From JAIBJN01 sp963775505 (GTDB lineage Bacteria > Actinomycetota > Thermoleophilia > Gaiellales > Gaiellaceae): a stretch of 64,000 nucleotides of DNA. Position numbers and translations under genes: made by a program. Location of the stretch: contig CAVZIL010000007.1 in the NCBI GenBank assembly GCA_963775505.1, positions 620,001 to 684,000 of the forward strand. The letters are read 5' to 3'. Below are positions 13,565 through 22,803 of this stretch, piece by piece (positions within the stretch are counted from its first letter, which is position 1; the number at the start of each line of letters is the position of its first letter). The notes beneath the pieces were generated by a model, which made no database searches, had not been told where the DNA came from, and was given only the letters and a program-made list of their open reading frames with translations.

Positions 13565-15367
13565 CTAAGCGGCAGCCGCCCAGTCGCCGTAGAGCGAGCG
13601 ATACCGGCCGTCGAGGGCGACGAGCTCGGCGTGGGTCCCCTGCTCGACGATCTCGCCGTGCTCGAGGACGACGATCAGGTCGGCGCCGCGGATGGTCGAG
13701 AGCCGGTGGGCGATGATGAACGCCGTCCGTCCCGCGAGGAGGCGGCGGAGCCCCAGCTCGATCCGGCGCTCCGTCCCGATGTCCACGCTCGAGGTGGCCT
13801 CGTCCAGGATGAGGATGCGCGGGTCGGCCAGGAGCGCCCGAGCGAATGCGACGAGCTGGCGCTGGCCGAGCGAAAGCCGGCCGCCGCGCTCGGCGACCTC
13901 GGTTTCGTATCCGTCCTCGAGCTCGAGGATGAAGTCCTCCGCACCGACCGCGCGCGCGGCGGCGGCGACATCCTCGTCGGAGGCATCCTGCCTGCCGAAG
14001 GCGATGTTCTCGCGCACGGTCCCGGCGAACAGGAAGCCCTCCTGCGGCACGATGCCGAGCTGGCGCCGGAGGCTCTCCTGCGTGACTTCGCGCAGGTCGG
14101 CCGCGTCGATCGTGATCGACCCCTCGCGCGGGTCGTAGAAGCGAGCCAGGAGCTTGGCGATCGTCGACTTGCCGGCCCCGGTGTGGCCGACCAGGGCCAC
14201 GGTCGTCCCCGCGGGCACGTCGAGATCGAGCCCGTGCAGGATCTCGGGCCCGGCGCCGTAGCCGAAGCGCACGCCGTCGAAGCGGACGTGGCCCTCGATC
14301 GGGGGGAGGGGCCGGGCGGCGGGGTCGTCGACGATCTCGGGCTCCTCGTCCAGCACCTCCATGATCTTGTCGAGGGCCGCGACGGCCGACAGGAACGTGT
14401 TGTAGAGCTGCGACAGCTGCTGGACCGGGTCGAAGAAGTTCGAGAGGTACAGGAGGAACGCGAACAGGGTGCCGACCGTCACCTCGCCCTCGAGCGTCAA
14501 CCAGCCGCCGAAGCCGAGCACCGTCGCCGTGGCGAGGGCGGAGAGGAAGTCGACGAACGGGAAGTACACGCCGTTGAGCACGACGGTCTCCTGGTTCGAG
14601 TCCCGGTAGCGGTTGTTGACTGCGCGGAACTGGCGCTGGTTCGTCTGCTCGCGCGTGAAGGACTGGACGACCCGCATGCCCGCGATGTCCTCGGCCAGGG
14701 TGGCGGTGACGAGCCCGAGTCGCTCGCGCACGGCGCGGTAGGCGCGGGAGGAGCGCCGCCGGAAGATGCTCGTCGCAATCGCCATCAGCGGAAAGACGGC
14801 GAGGGTCGCGAGCGCGAGGCGCCAGTCGAGCGCGAAGAGGATGACCGCCGTCCCGACGAGCAGGAGCGTGTTCTGGAAGAGGCTCGTGACGCCGTCGGTG
14901 ACGAGCTGATCGAGCGCCTCGACGTCGTTGGTGAGCCGGCTGATCACGACACCGGCGCGGTTCCGCTCGTAGTAGCCGAGCGAGAGCCGCTGCAGGTGGC
15001 GGAAGAGCCTGTTGCGGAGGTCGGCGAGGATGCGCTCGCCCGTCCAGCCGGTGAAGTACGTCTGGGCCATGCTCGCGAGCAGGTTGGCGAGGCCGGCGAC
15101 GACGAAGAGGACGACGATGACCGTGAGCGCCTCGAGGTCGCCCTCGCCGATCCCGTCGTCGATGGCGAGCTTCGCGAGGAAGGGCGGCACGAGGGCCGTC
15201 AGCGTCGCCGCGACGAGCGACGCCACCGCGAGGATAGTCCTCGCCCGGTAGGGCGCGGTCAGCCGGGCGAGCGTCGTGATCCGCCGCGCGGTCTGAGCCC
15301 AGGACCAGTCCTCGACCTCGGCCCCGCGCTGCATCGACAGGTGGGATCCGGCCTGCCAGACCTTCAC
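13565..15367 (-). CDS. ABC exporter half-transporter, subunit with catalytic Walker B
   Basis: The 600-residue fused permease/ATPase has a six-helix type I exporter domain (about 30-330) and a nucleotide-binding domain (about 355-590). The NBD has Walker A GHTGAGKST, Walker B LILDEATS with the catalytic Glu intact, and the H-loop IAHRLST. The signature is LSLGQ instead of LSGGQ. With its neighbour, which has a mutated Walker B, it fits a heterodimeric exporter of the TM287/288 or BmrCD type: one canonical and one degenerate ATP site. Start is GTG 15367 with GGGAGG 8 nt upstream. Substrate unknown (drug or lipid in relatives). Confidence 0.9.
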   Translation of the reverse strand: MKVWQAGSHLSMQRGAEVEDWSWAQTARRITTLARLTAPYRARTILAVASLVAATLTALVPPFLAKLAIDDGIGEGDLEALTVIVVLFVVAGLANLLASMAQTYFTGWTGERILADLRNRLFRHLQRLSLGYYERNRAGVVISRLTNDVEALDQLVTDGVTSLFQNTLLLVGTAVILFALDWRLALATLAVFPLMAIATSIFRRRSSRAYRAVRERLGLVTATLAEDIAGMRVVQSFTREQTNQRQFRAVNNRYRDSNQETVVLNGVYFPFVDFLSALATATVLGFGGWLTLEGEVTVGTLFAFLLYLSNFFDPVQQLSQLYNTFLSAVAALDKIMEVLDEEPEIVDDPAARPLPPIEGHVRFDGVRFGYGAGPEILHGLDLDVPAGTTVALVGHTGAGKSTIAKLLARFYDPREGSITIDAADLREVTQESLRRQLGIVPQEGFLFAGTVRENIAFGRQDASDEDVAAAARAVGAEDFILELEDGYETEVAERGGRLSLGQRQLVAFARALLADPRILILDEATSSVDIGTERRIELGLRRLLAGRTAFIIAHRLSTIRGADLIVVLEHGEIVEQGTHAELVALDGRYRSLYGDWAAAA

Positions 15368-15452
15368 GACGCCTGCCTCCCGTCGGTGAGCGCACGTCCT
15401 GTTTCACGCGCGCCCGTGAAGAGGGAGGCCCACCTCCCCAGCCCGATGGCCT

Positions 15453-15513
15453 CGAGCCTAACGCGTAAACGCGCACGCGTGGGAGACGGGACCGCGCCGA
15501 ATGCGTGCCGCCT
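15453..15513 (+). repeat. Dispersed repeat, copy A (divergent)
   Basis: The CGAGCCTAACG start, the central CGCACGCGTGGGAGACGG and the terminal CGAATGCGTGCCGCCT match copy D (57400-57488). The left GGGGCACCCC block of the other copies is missing or diverged. It lies between the two ABC genes. Confidence 0.55.
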
Positions 15514-15515
15514 GC

Positions 15516-17306
15516 TCATGCCCCGGCGGCCTCCACGCGCTCGGCGAACTCCCGCTCGAGCAGCCCGTGCTCGTAGATCTCGCGAAACACGGCGCTCCCC
15601 TCCAGGAGCTCGGCCTGCGTCCCGCGGGCGACGACTCGGCCGTGGTCGAGGACGACGAGCTCGTCGGCGAGCGCGATCGTCGAGAGCCGGTGAGCCACGA
15701 TCAGCGTCGTCCGGCCCTTCATCGCCTCGCGGAGCCCGAGGCGGATGCGAGCCTCGGTGGTGGCGTCGACGGACGCGGTTGCGTCGTCGAGGATGAGGAT
15801 CCGCGGGTCGAGGATCAGCGCCCTGGCGATGGCGATCCGCTGGCGCTGGCCGCCGGAGAGGGTGATTCCGCGCTCGCCGATCGTCGTGTCGTACCCGTCC
15901 GCCAGCTCCTCGATGAATTCGTCCGCCTGCGCGAGCCGGGCTGCCCGAACCACGTCCTCGTCGGTCGCGTCAGGCGCGCCGAAGGCGATGTTCTCGCGGA
16001 CCGTGGCCGAGAAGAGGAACGGGTCCTGCGCGACGATTCCGATCGCGCGACGCAGCGACGGCAGCCTGAGGTCGCGGACGTCGGCGCCGTCGATCATGAG
16101 ACGGCCGGCCGTGACGTCGTAGAAGCGCGGAACGAGCGAAGCGAGCGTCGTCTTTCCCGAACCCGTCTGCCCGATGAGCGCGATCGTGCTTCCGGGCTCG
16201 ATCTCGAGGTCGATCTCCTCGAGGATCGGCCGCCCGGGCGCATATCCGAAGGCGGCGCCCTGGAACGTGATCCGACCCTCCCCGGACGGAAGCTCGCGAG
16301 CTCCCCGAGCCTCGGCGACATCCTCGGTCTCGTCGATCACTTCGAAGATCCGCTCGCCCGAGGCGGTCGCGCGCTGTGCCTGTCCGATCCACATGCCGAG
16401 CATCCGCACCGGCAGCACGAGCATCAGCACGAGCACGTTGAAGGCGAAGAAAGAGTTGAGCGCGAGCTCGCCGCTCGCCACCATCCGGCCGCCGTACAGC
16501 AGCACGGTCGCCTGGGCGATCAGCGGCAGGAAGGAGAGGAGCGGAACGTACAGCGCACGCTGCCGGTTGGCGTCGATCGAGCGCCGGAACAGGCGCTCCG
16601 TCCTCTCGTCGAACTTGCCGGCCTCGCTCGTTTCCTGGGCGAATGCCTTGACGACGTGAACGCCGACGATGTTCTCCTCGGCCACGGTCGCCACGTCGGC
16701 CATCCGCTGCTGCACGTCGCGAAGGACCGGATGCGATACCTGCGAGTAGCGATAGGCAAGGAAGACGAGCACCGGCGTGAACGCGGTCGCGGCGAGTGCC
16801 AGCTTCCACTCGACGACGAAGAGGACGATCGTCACCCCGACGACCGTGAGCGCGTGCTGGAAGAAGAAGATCAGCCCGTAGCCGAGGAAGAAGCGGACCG
16901 ACTGGAGGTCGACCGTGGCCCTCGACATGAGCTGGCCGGTCTGGTGCCGATCGTAGAAGCCGAAGGAGAGGCGCAGGAGCTTCGCGTAGACCTCGTCGCG
17001 CATGTCGTACTCGACGCCCAGCGCCTGGCGGCCCGAGATCAGCCGCCGCCCTGCCATGAAGAGCGCCCGGGCGGCGCCGACGAGGAGGATGGCAATCGCG
17101 ATCGTCCAGAGTTCGCTCCGGCTCTCCGCGTCCACCGCGCCCTCGAGCGCGTCGCCGGTGAGGAAGGCGATCGCAACCGCCGCCGCCTGCGAGAGGACAG
17201 CGAGCACGATCGAGACTCCGAGCGACCAGCGATACGGCCGCAGAAAGCCGAGCAGCCGGACGAACGTGCGCAGATAGGGATGCGATTCCGCCACCAGAGA
17301 CCTCAA
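15516..17306 (-). CDS. ABC exporter half-transporter, subunit with degenerate ATP site
   Basis: The 596-residue protein has six helices (about 20-320) and an NBD with Walker A GQTGSGKTT, a canonical LSGGQ signature and the H-loop VAHRLST. Its Walker B is LILDDATAS: Asp replaces the catalytic Glu. Paired with the downstream subunit's LSLGQ signature, this forms the degenerate site of a heterodimeric exporter; its own LSGGQ completes the active site with the partner's Walker B. TTG 17306 is chosen because a TACACT box lies 5 nt upstream. It is first in the minus-strand unit and divergent from ftcD. Confidence 0.9.
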   Translation of the reverse strand: MRSLVAESHPYLRTFVRLLGFLRPYRWSLGVSIVLAVLSQAAAVAIAFLTGDALEGAVDAESRSELWTIAIAILLVGAARALFMAGRRLISGRQALGVEYDMRDEVYAKLLRLSFGFYDRHQTGQLMSRATVDLQSVRFFLGYGLIFFFQHALTVVGVTIVLFVVEWKLALAATAFTPVLVFLAYRYSQVSHPVLRDVQQRMADVATVAEENIVGVHVVKAFAQETSEAGKFDERTERLFRRSIDANRQRALYVPLLSFLPLIAQATVLLYGGRMVASGELALNSFFAFNVLVLMLVLPVRMLGMWIGQAQRATASGERIFEVIDETEDVAEARGARELPSGEGRITFQGAAFGYAPGRPILEEIDLEIEPGSTIALIGQTGSGKTTLASLVPRFYDVTAGRLMIDGADVRDLRLPSLRRAIGIVAQDPFLFSATVRENIAFGAPDATDEDVVRAARLAQADEFIEELADGYDTTIGERGITLSGGQRQRIAIARALILDPRILILDDATASVDATTEARIRLGLREAMKGRTTLIVAHRLSTIALADELVVLDHGRVVARGTQAELLEGSAVFREIYEHGLLEREFAERVEAAGA

Positions 17307-17311
17307 CGTCG

Positions 17312-17357
17312 AGTGTAGTTCCGGCCATTCCGCCTTCCCGCCACGCTTTCGTAAGCT
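17312..17357. promoter_or_regulatory. Divergent leaderless promoters (ABC exporter / ftcD)
   Basis: On the minus strand TACACT (17312-17317) precedes TTG 17306 by 5 nt. On the plus strand TAAGCT (17352-17357) precedes ATG 17364 by 6 nt. The two -10 boxes are only 34 bp apart, so polymerase binding may be mutually exclusive. Confidence 0.5.
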
Positions 17358-17363
17358 CCAGCG

Positions 17364-18266
17364 ATGCCGCTCCCGCTCGAGTCAGTTCCGAACATCTCCG
17401 AAGGACGCGACGAGGCAACGTTGGCGGCGCTCCGGGACGCTCTTTCGACGCCGGCCCGCCTGCTGGACGTCCACACCGACTGGGATCATCATCGCTCGGT
17501 CTTTACGCTGGTGGGAAGCGGGGAAGAGCTCGTCGAGACGCTCCTGGCCGGCATCGGCGCCGCGGCCGAGCGGATCGACCTCCGGGAGCACGAGGGGGCG
17601 CACCCGCGCATCGGGGCGGCAGACGTCGTCCCGCTCGTACCTCTCGAGCCCGAGGCCGAGGCGGCAGCTCGGAAGGCGGCGCTCGCGCTGGCCGAGCGCG
17701 TGGGCTCCGAGCTCGGCCTCCCGGTGTTCTTCTACGGCCGACTCACCGACGACGGGCGCGAGCCGGCGTTCTTCCGGCGCGGCGGCCCCGAGGAGCTCCA
17801 GCGGCGGATCGACGCCGGGGAGCTCTCTCCCGACCGCGGGCCCGCCCGGCTCCATCCGACAGCCGGCGGCGTGCTGGTGGGCGTCCGGCAGCCGCTGGTC
17901 GCCTTCAACGTCAACCTCCGCTCCGACGACGTCGAGGCCGCGCGCGAGATCGCCGCCCTGGTGCGGGAACGGGACGGTGGCTTCCCCGGCGTCCGCGCGC
18001 TCGGGCTCGACCTGCCGCGGGCAGGCCTCGTGCAGGTGAGCATGAACATCACCGACTGGCAGGCCGCGCGACTGCACGAGATCGTGGGCCGCATCGCGGC
18101 CGAGGCGGAGGAGCGCGGCATCGAGGTCGCCGGCTCCGAGCTCGTGGGGCTCATGCCCGCCGGGCCGGCAGTCGAGGCCGCCGGCGAGCTTCTCCGGATC
18201 GACGGCTTCGAGGCCTCGCGGGTGCTGGAGCTCCGTCTGCTCGAGGATAGAGTGGGGAAGGAATGA
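17364..18266 (+). CDS. ftcD: Glutamate formimidoyltransferase
   Basis: The 300-residue protein matches the formiminotransferase domain (LESVPNISEGRD at 4-15; DVHTDWDHHRSVFTLVG; EHEGAHPRIGAADVVPLVP). It transfers the formimino group from formiminoglutamate to tetrahydrofolate, giving glutamate: the last step of histidine degradation when HutG or HutF are absent. It lacks the C-terminal cyclodeaminase domain of the mammalian fusion, so formimino-THF must be handled by a separate enzyme not in this window. It lies upstream of hutHUI on the same strand, separated by two unrelated genes. Confidence 0.92.
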   Translation: MPLPLESVPNISEGRDEATLAALRDALSTPARLLDVHTDWDHHRSVFTLVGSGEELVETLLAGIGAAAERIDLREHEGAHPRIGAADVVPLVPLEPEAEAAARKAALALAERVGSELGLPVFFYGRLTDDGREPAFFRRGGPEELQRRIDAGELSPDRGPARLHPTAGGVLVGVRQPLVAFNVNLRSDDVEAAREIAALVRERDGGFPGVRALGLDLPRAGLVQVSMNITDWQAARLHEIVGRIAAEAEERGIEVAGSELVGLMPAGPAVEAAGELLRIDGFEASRVLELRLLEDRVGKE

Positions 18267-18291
18267 GCGTCGCGACCCTCCGGCTCGCTCC

Positions 18292-18363
18292 CGCGGGGGA
18301 AACCATGTTCCCCCCGCGTGCCCCCTTCTTTGACGCAGTGAGGGAACCTCCCGGTTCCCTCAC
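18292..18363. terminator. Two tandem strong hairpins after ftcD
   Basis: Hairpin 1 (18292-18318) pairs CGCGGGGGAA with TTCCCCCCGCG with one bulge, and is followed by CCCCCTTCTTT. Hairpin 2 (18338-18363) pairs GTGAGGGAACC with GGTTCCCTCAC around a 4-nt loop. The first may terminate ftcD; the second may do the same or act on the next gene. Neither has a classic T-run. Confidence 0.5.
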
Positions 18364-18399
18364 ACACCCTCCACGCGCTCATAGGCCAGAGGCTGGCCA

Positions 18400-18825
18400 A
18401 TGAGCGTCCTTCCGGAGAGCGCGCGGACCGTGCTCGAATCCGACGGGCTTGCACACCTCGTCACGCTCAACCCGGACGGGAGCGCGCAGGTATCCATCGT
18501 CTGGGTAGGCCTCGAAGGCGACGACATCGTCTCGGCGCACCTCCGCGAGCAGCAGAAGCTTCGGAACATTCGCAGGGATCCGCGCGTGGCCCTCTCCGTC
18601 GAGACCGCCGAGTTGAACACCTTCGGGCTCCGGGAGTACCTCGTCGTCCATGGTCGCGCCACGATCGAGGAAGGCGGTGCCCCCGAGCTCCTCCAGCGCC
18701 TGGCGCACACCTACCTCGGGCCCGAGGTCGTCTTCCCGCCGATGCCCGACCCGCCGCCCGGCTTCCGGATTCGAATCGCAGTCGAGCGCGTCGGCGGCGT
18801 TGGCCCCTGGGCGGAGTCGAGCTAG
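18400..18825 (+). CDS. PPOX-class F420-type flavin/deazaflavin-binding protein
   Basis: The 141-residue split-barrel protein has the pattern of the actinobacterial PPOX-class F420-dependent group: LAHLVTLNPDGSAQVSIVWV (about 18-37), QKLRNIRRDPRVALSVE, and FRIRIAVERVGGVGPW at the end. Members bind F420, FMN or haem-breakdown products and reduce small molecules in the cytosol. A GGCCAG/CTGGCC inverted repeat (18384-18398) overlaps the region just before the ATG. It interrupts the hut genes without an evident histidine role. Confidence 0.78.
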   Translation: MSVLPESARTVLESDGLAHLVTLNPDGSAQVSIVWVGLEGDDIVSAHLREQQKLRNIRRDPRVALSVETAELNTFGLREYLVVHGRATIEEGGAPELLQRLAHTYLGPEVVFPPMPDPPPGFRIRIAVERVGGVGPWAESS

Positions 18826-18876
18826 GTTCTGAGGCGCTCCGGTGGGGGAGCTCGGGACGACGACGGGGAGGGACGG

Positions 18877-19485
18877 ATGAGCTGGCTGCGCTCACGCTGG
18901 ACGGTCGTCGCCCTCGTCCCTGCCTTCTTCCTGGCCGGCTTCGTCATCGTCTCCGCGCTTGCGGGCGGCTCGGATGACCCCGACGCGACCGCCGTCGAGG
19001 GCTCGACGACCTCCTCGGCCGGCCCTGCGACCGTCACCGTCGGCGAGGTGACGGCTCCAACCGCGCCGTCGGGCGGCGCCGGCTCCACGACCACCCCCGG
19101 CGACGGGACGGCGCCGCGGAACGGCGGCGGCGAGGCTCCGGGAGGGCCCGCGCCGGGCGCGATCGAGGTCGACTACGGCCAGTGGGATGGCATCTTCGAG
19201 CTAGGAAACGCCTCGATCGTCCCCGACTTCGGCATCGCCTCCGTCGTCGGCGAGCTCCGGTACCTGGGCGGCGTCGACTGCCCGGTCGGCCTGGTGCGCG
19301 TGCGCGCGTGGTTTTACGACGACGTCGGTAGCCTCGTCGGTGAGACGGTCTGGGAGAGCGTGCAGTCGACGGGCGAGGGCGGCGAGGTCACCGGGCGCGA
19401 GCCGCTTCCGTTCGAGGCGGTCGGGCAGATCTCGGAGCTCCCCGCCTCGGCCGCGCTACGCTTCACCGCCGTCGAGTGCCTCTAG
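18877..19485 (+). CDS. Membrane-anchored extracytoplasmic protein with FxLYD-like domain
   Basis: The 202-residue protein has an N-terminal transmembrane anchor (about 8-29), a long Gly/Thr/Pro/Ala-rich linker (about 32-95) and a C-terminal beta domain (about 105-202). In the latter, ASVVGELRYLGGVDCPVGLV and the following strand resemble FxLYD-type folds. Two Cys residues (in VDCPV and at VECL) could form a disulfide outside the cell. It is probably surface-exposed. Function unknown; it is not a recognised histidine-uptake component. Confidence 0.6.
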   Translation: MSWLRSRWTVVALVPAFFLAGFVIVSALAGGSDDPDATAVEGSTTSSAGPATVTVGEVTAPTAPSGGAGSTTTPGDGTAPRNGGGEAPGGPAPGAIEVDYGQWDGIFELGNASIVPDFGIASVVGELRYLGGVDCPVGLVRVRAWFYDDVGSLVGETVWESVQSTGEGGEVTGREPLPFEAVGQISELPASAALRFTAVECL

Positions 19486-19535
19486 CGGCGTCGCCGTCGA
19501 CCCTCGGGCGCCTGTGCCGGACCGGCGGCGCTCAC

Positions 19536-19541
19536 TAGACT
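19536..19541 (+). promoter_or_regulatory. Leaderless -10 box (TAGACT) of the hutHUI operon
   Basis: TAGACT lies 7 nt before the hutH ATG at 19549, with no Shine-Dalgarno between. The three hut genes are close-packed downstream, so this is the likely operon promoter. No HutC- or HutP-like operator is recognisable. Confidence 0.5.
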
Positions 19542-19548
19542 TGCTGCG

Positions 19549-21096
19549 ATGGCGCTCAGGACCGTAGTGCCGCTGACGGGTGACGACCTCACCCTGGCGG
19601 ATGTCTGGGCGGTCGCCGTCGACGGGGTCGAAGCAGAGCTAGCCGAGCAGGGCCGGGAGAAGCTTCGGGCCGCCCGCGCGCTGGTCGAGCGGATCACGGG
19701 CTCCGGCACCGGCGAGCACACGTACGGGATCAACACCGGCTTCGGCCGCTTCGTCTCCAAGACCATCCCCAGCGAGCTGGCCGACGAGCTCCAGCTCCGG
19801 CTGCTCAGGAGTCATGCCTGCGGCGTCGGCGAGCCGTATCCGCGGGAGATCGTCAGGGCGGCGATGCTGCTGCGTGCGAACACCCTCGCCAAGGGGTACT
19901 CGGGCGCCCGTCCCGAAACCGTCGAGCTGCTCCTCGCGTGCCTCAACAAGGGACTGACGCCCGTCGTGCCGAGCCGCGGATCGGTCGGTGCATCCGGTGA
20001 CCTGGCCCCGCTGGCCCACCTCGCGCTTCCTCTCGTCGGGGAGGGTTGCGCGACGATCGACGGCGAGGTGGTTCCTGGTGCCGAGGCGCTCGCCCGCGCG
20101 GGGCTCGAGCCGGTCGAGCTCCGGGCGAAGGAGGGCCTCTCCCTCATCAACGGAACCCAGTTCATGGCCGCCGCGGGGGCGCTCGCATTGGTGCGCGGCC
20201 GGCGCCTCGCCAAGGTGGCGGACGTGGCCTGCGCGCTCTCGCTCGAGGCGCTGCAGGGCTCGCGCACGAGCTTCCTTCCGCAGATCCACGCGCTCCGGCC
20301 GCTGGAGGGCCAGCGTGCTTCGGCGGCCAACGTCCTGCGCTTGCTCGAGGGCTCGGCGATCCTCGAAGCCCACCGCTGGTGCGACAAGGTTCAGGACGCC
20401 TACTCCCTGCGGTGCGCGCCGCAGGTCCACGGGGCGAGCCGCGACCTTCTCGCGTACGCGGAGGCGACCGTAGCGGTCGAGCTGAACGCGGCCACCGACA
20501 ATCCGCTCGTCTTCGTCGAGCTCGGCGAGCTCGTCTCGAACGGAAACTTCCACGGCCAGCCGCTCGCCTTCGCGCTCGACTCAGCGGCGATGGCGCTCGC
20601 CGAGCTGGCGTCCATCTCCGAGCGACGGGTCGAGCGCCTGACCAACCCGTCGCTCTCGGACGGCCTACCCGCGTTCCTCACCCACGACGGCGGGCTCAAC
20701 TCGGGCTTCATGATCCCCCAGTACGTGGCCGCTTCGCTCGTGAGCGAGAACAAGGTCCTCTGCCATCCGGCCGGCATCGACTCGATCCCGACGAGCGCAG
20801 GACAGGAGGATCACGTCTCGATGGGGAATGCCTCCGGGCTCAAGTGCCTGCAGGTGCTCGCGAACGCCGAGGCGGCCATGGCGATCGAGCTCCTCGCGGG
20901 CGCGCAGGGGATCGAGTTCCTCGCCCCGCTCGAGCCGGGAGCGGGCGTGAGGGCCGCTCACGACTTCGTGCGCGCTCTCTCGCCGACCGTCGTCGAGGAT
21001 CGGCCGCTCTCCGCCGACATCGAGGAGGTCGCCGGCGCAATCCGGAGCGGAGAGCTCGTCGCGGCCGTCGAGCAGGTCATCGGGGAGCTCGAGTGA
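19549..21096 (+). CDS. hutH: Histidine ammonia-lyase
   Basis: The 515-residue protein is the usual length. The Ala-Ser-Gly that cyclises to the MIO cofactor is in GSVGASGDLAPLAHL (about 148). Other landmarks are YGINTGFGRF (about 66-75), LINGTQFM and ELNAATDNPLVF. It deaminates histidine to urocanate, the first step of the pathway. Its TGA overlaps the hutU start in GTGA. Confidence 0.97.
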   Translation: MALRTVVPLTGDDLTLADVWAVAVDGVEAELAEQGREKLRAARALVERITGSGTGEHTYGINTGFGRFVSKTIPSELADELQLRLLRSHACGVGEPYPREIVRAAMLLRANTLAKGYSGARPETVELLLACLNKGLTPVVPSRGSVGASGDLAPLAHLALPLVGEGCATIDGEVVPGAEALARAGLEPVELRAKEGLSLINGTQFMAAAGALALVRGRRLAKVADVACALSLEALQGSRTSFLPQIHALRPLEGQRASAANVLRLLEGSAILEAHRWCDKVQDAYSLRCAPQVHGASRDLLAYAEATVAVELNAATDNPLVFVELGELVSNGNFHGQPLAFALDSAAMALAELASISERRVERLTNPSLSDGLPAFLTHDGGLNSGFMIPQYVAASLVSENKVLCHPAGIDSIPTSAGQEDHVSMGNASGLKCLQVLANAEAAMAIELLAGAQGIEFLAPLEPGAGVRAAHDFVRALSPTVVEDRPLSADIEEVAGAIRSGELVAAVEQVIGELE

Positions 21097-22796
21097 GCGG
21101 GGCCGTCGTGAGCGACGCTCGCGTCGAGGAGCTCTGCGGCGACCTCACCGCGATTCGCGCGCCTCGCGGGACGACGCTGAACGCGCGCTCGTGGCAGACC
21201 GAAGCGCCGCTCCGGATGCTCCTCAACAACCTCGATCCCGAGGTGGCCGAGCACCCCGAGCGCCTGGTCGTCTACGGCGGCTCCGGCAAGGCAGCGCGGG
21301 ATCACGCCGCGCTGCGGGCGATCGTCCGCTCGCTGCTCGAGCTGGACGGCGACGAGACCCTCCTCGTGCAGAGCGGGAAGCCGGTCGGCGTCTTCACCAC
21401 CCATCCGGGCGCGCCGAGGGTCCTGATCGCGAACTCGCTGCTCGTGCCGCGCTGGGCGACCTGGGACGAGTTCCGACGGCTCGAGGCGGAAGGCCTGACG
21501 ATGTTCGGGCAGATGACGGCCGGCAGCTGGATCTACATCGGCACGCAGGGGATCCTTCAGGGGACATACCAGACGTTCGCGGCCGCGGGCGAGACCCACT
21601 TCGGCTCGTCCGACCTGAGCGGGAAGACGATCCTCACCGCCGGGCTCGGCGGGATGGGCGGTGCTCAGCCCCTCGGGGCGACGATGGTCGGCGCCGCGGC
21701 TCTCTGCGTCGAGGTGGATCCGACCCGGATCGAGCGGCGGCTCGCGAGCCGCTACCTCGACGAGGCGACGGCCTCCCTGGACGACGCAGTCGTCCGAGTG
21801 CAGACGGCGGCCGGCGAGGGGCGGGCGCTCTCCGTGGGCCTGCTCGGCAACGCCGCCGAGGTTGTCCCGGAGCTGGCGCGGCGCGGCGTTCACTTCGACC
21901 TCGTCACCGATCAGACCGCCGCGCACGATCCCCTGAACGGCTACGTGCCGACCGGCCTCTCGGTCGAGGCCGCCGCGGAGCTGCGCGGGAGCGACCCGGA
22001 CGAGTACCTTCGACGCGCCTCCGAGTCGATTGCGGATCACGTTCGCGGACTGCTCGAGTTCGTCCGGGCCGGGAGCTATGTTTTCGACTACGGCAACAAC
22101 CTACGGGGGGAGGCGCAACAGGCCGGAGTCGAGGACGCTTTCACATACCCGGGCTTCGTCCCGGCCTATATCCGGCCGCTCTTCTGTCGCGGCATCGGCC
22201 CCTTCCGCTGGGCCGTGCTGTCCGGAGATCCCGGGGACATCGCGGCGATCGACGGGGCGCTGCGCGAGCTCTTCCCGGAGGATGCTCTCCTACAGCGTTG
22301 GCTTCAGCTTGCGCCCGAGCGGGTTGCCTTCCAGGGGCTTCCGGCTCGCATCTGCTGGCTCGGCTACGGGGACCGGGCGAAGGCAGGGCTTGCCATCAAC
22401 GAGCTCGTGCGCACCGGCAGCGTCTCGGCACCCGTCGTCATCGGGCGGGACCATCTCGATTCGGGGTCGGTCGCCTCGCCGTACCGCGAGACAGAGGCAA
22501 TGCGCGACGGCTCCGACGCGATCGCGGACTGGCCGATCCTGAACGCGCTGCTCAACACGGCGGCGGGCGCGACGTGGGTGAGCGTCCATCACGGCGGCGG
22601 GGTCGGCATTGGCAACTCCATCCACGCCGGGATGGTCGTCGTCGCCGACGGGACCGACAGTGCAGCCGAGCGCCTGCAGCGCGTCCTCACGACGGACCCC
22701 GGCACCGGCGTGATGCGCCATGCGGACGCCGGCTACGACGACGCGCTCGAGGCGGCTCGCGAGCAGGGGGTTCGCCTGCCCAGCCGAGACGGCTGA
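21093..22796 (+). CDS. hutU: Urocanate hydratase
   Basis: The 567-residue protein has the family hallmarks: YGGSGKAARDH, MTAGSWIYIGTQGILQGTYQ, and the NAD-binding GLGGMGGAQPLGATM (about 185-200). It converts urocanate to imidazolone propionate using tightly bound NAD as electrophile. GTG 21093 overlaps the hutH stop by 4 nt and has GGGGAG 5 nt upstream. GTG 21108 is an in-frame alternative. A much longer upstream open frame is antisense-like shadow within hutH and is rejected. Confidence 0.96.
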   Translation: MSGAVVSDARVEELCGDLTAIRAPRGTTLNARSWQTEAPLRMLLNNLDPEVAEHPERLVVYGGSGKAARDHAALRAIVRSLLELDGDETLLVQSGKPVGVFTTHPGAPRVLIANSLLVPRWATWDEFRRLEAEGLTMFGQMTAGSWIYIGTQGILQGTYQTFAAAGETHFGSSDLSGKTILTAGLGGMGGAQPLGATMVGAAALCVEVDPTRIERRLASRYLDEATASLDDAVVRVQTAAGEGRALSVGLLGNAAEVVPELARRGVHFDLVTDQTAAHDPLNGYVPTGLSVEAAAELRGSDPDEYLRRASESIADHVRGLLEFVRAGSYVFDYGNNLRGEAQQAGVEDAFTYPGFVPAYIRPLFCRGIGPFRWAVLSGDPGDIAAIDGALRELFPEDALLQRWLQLAPERVAFQGLPARICWLGYGDRAKAGLAINELVRTGSVSAPVVIGRDHLDSGSVASPYRETEAMRDGSDAIADWPILNALLNTAAGATWVSVHHGGGVGIGNSIHAGMVVVADGTDSAAERLQRVLTTDPGTGVMRHADAGYDDALEAAREQGVRLPSRDG

Positions 22797-22803
22797 CGCC
22801 AGC

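Noticed and set aside
18765..18785. GGATTCGAATCG resembling a tRNA T-arm
   Set aside because: It lies in the PPOX coding sequence with no acceptor or anticodon arms around it.
20046..21092. Upstream extension of the hutU frame
   Set aside because: It runs through hutH in another frame and gives Arg-rich non-protein sequence; GTG 21093 is the natural start.
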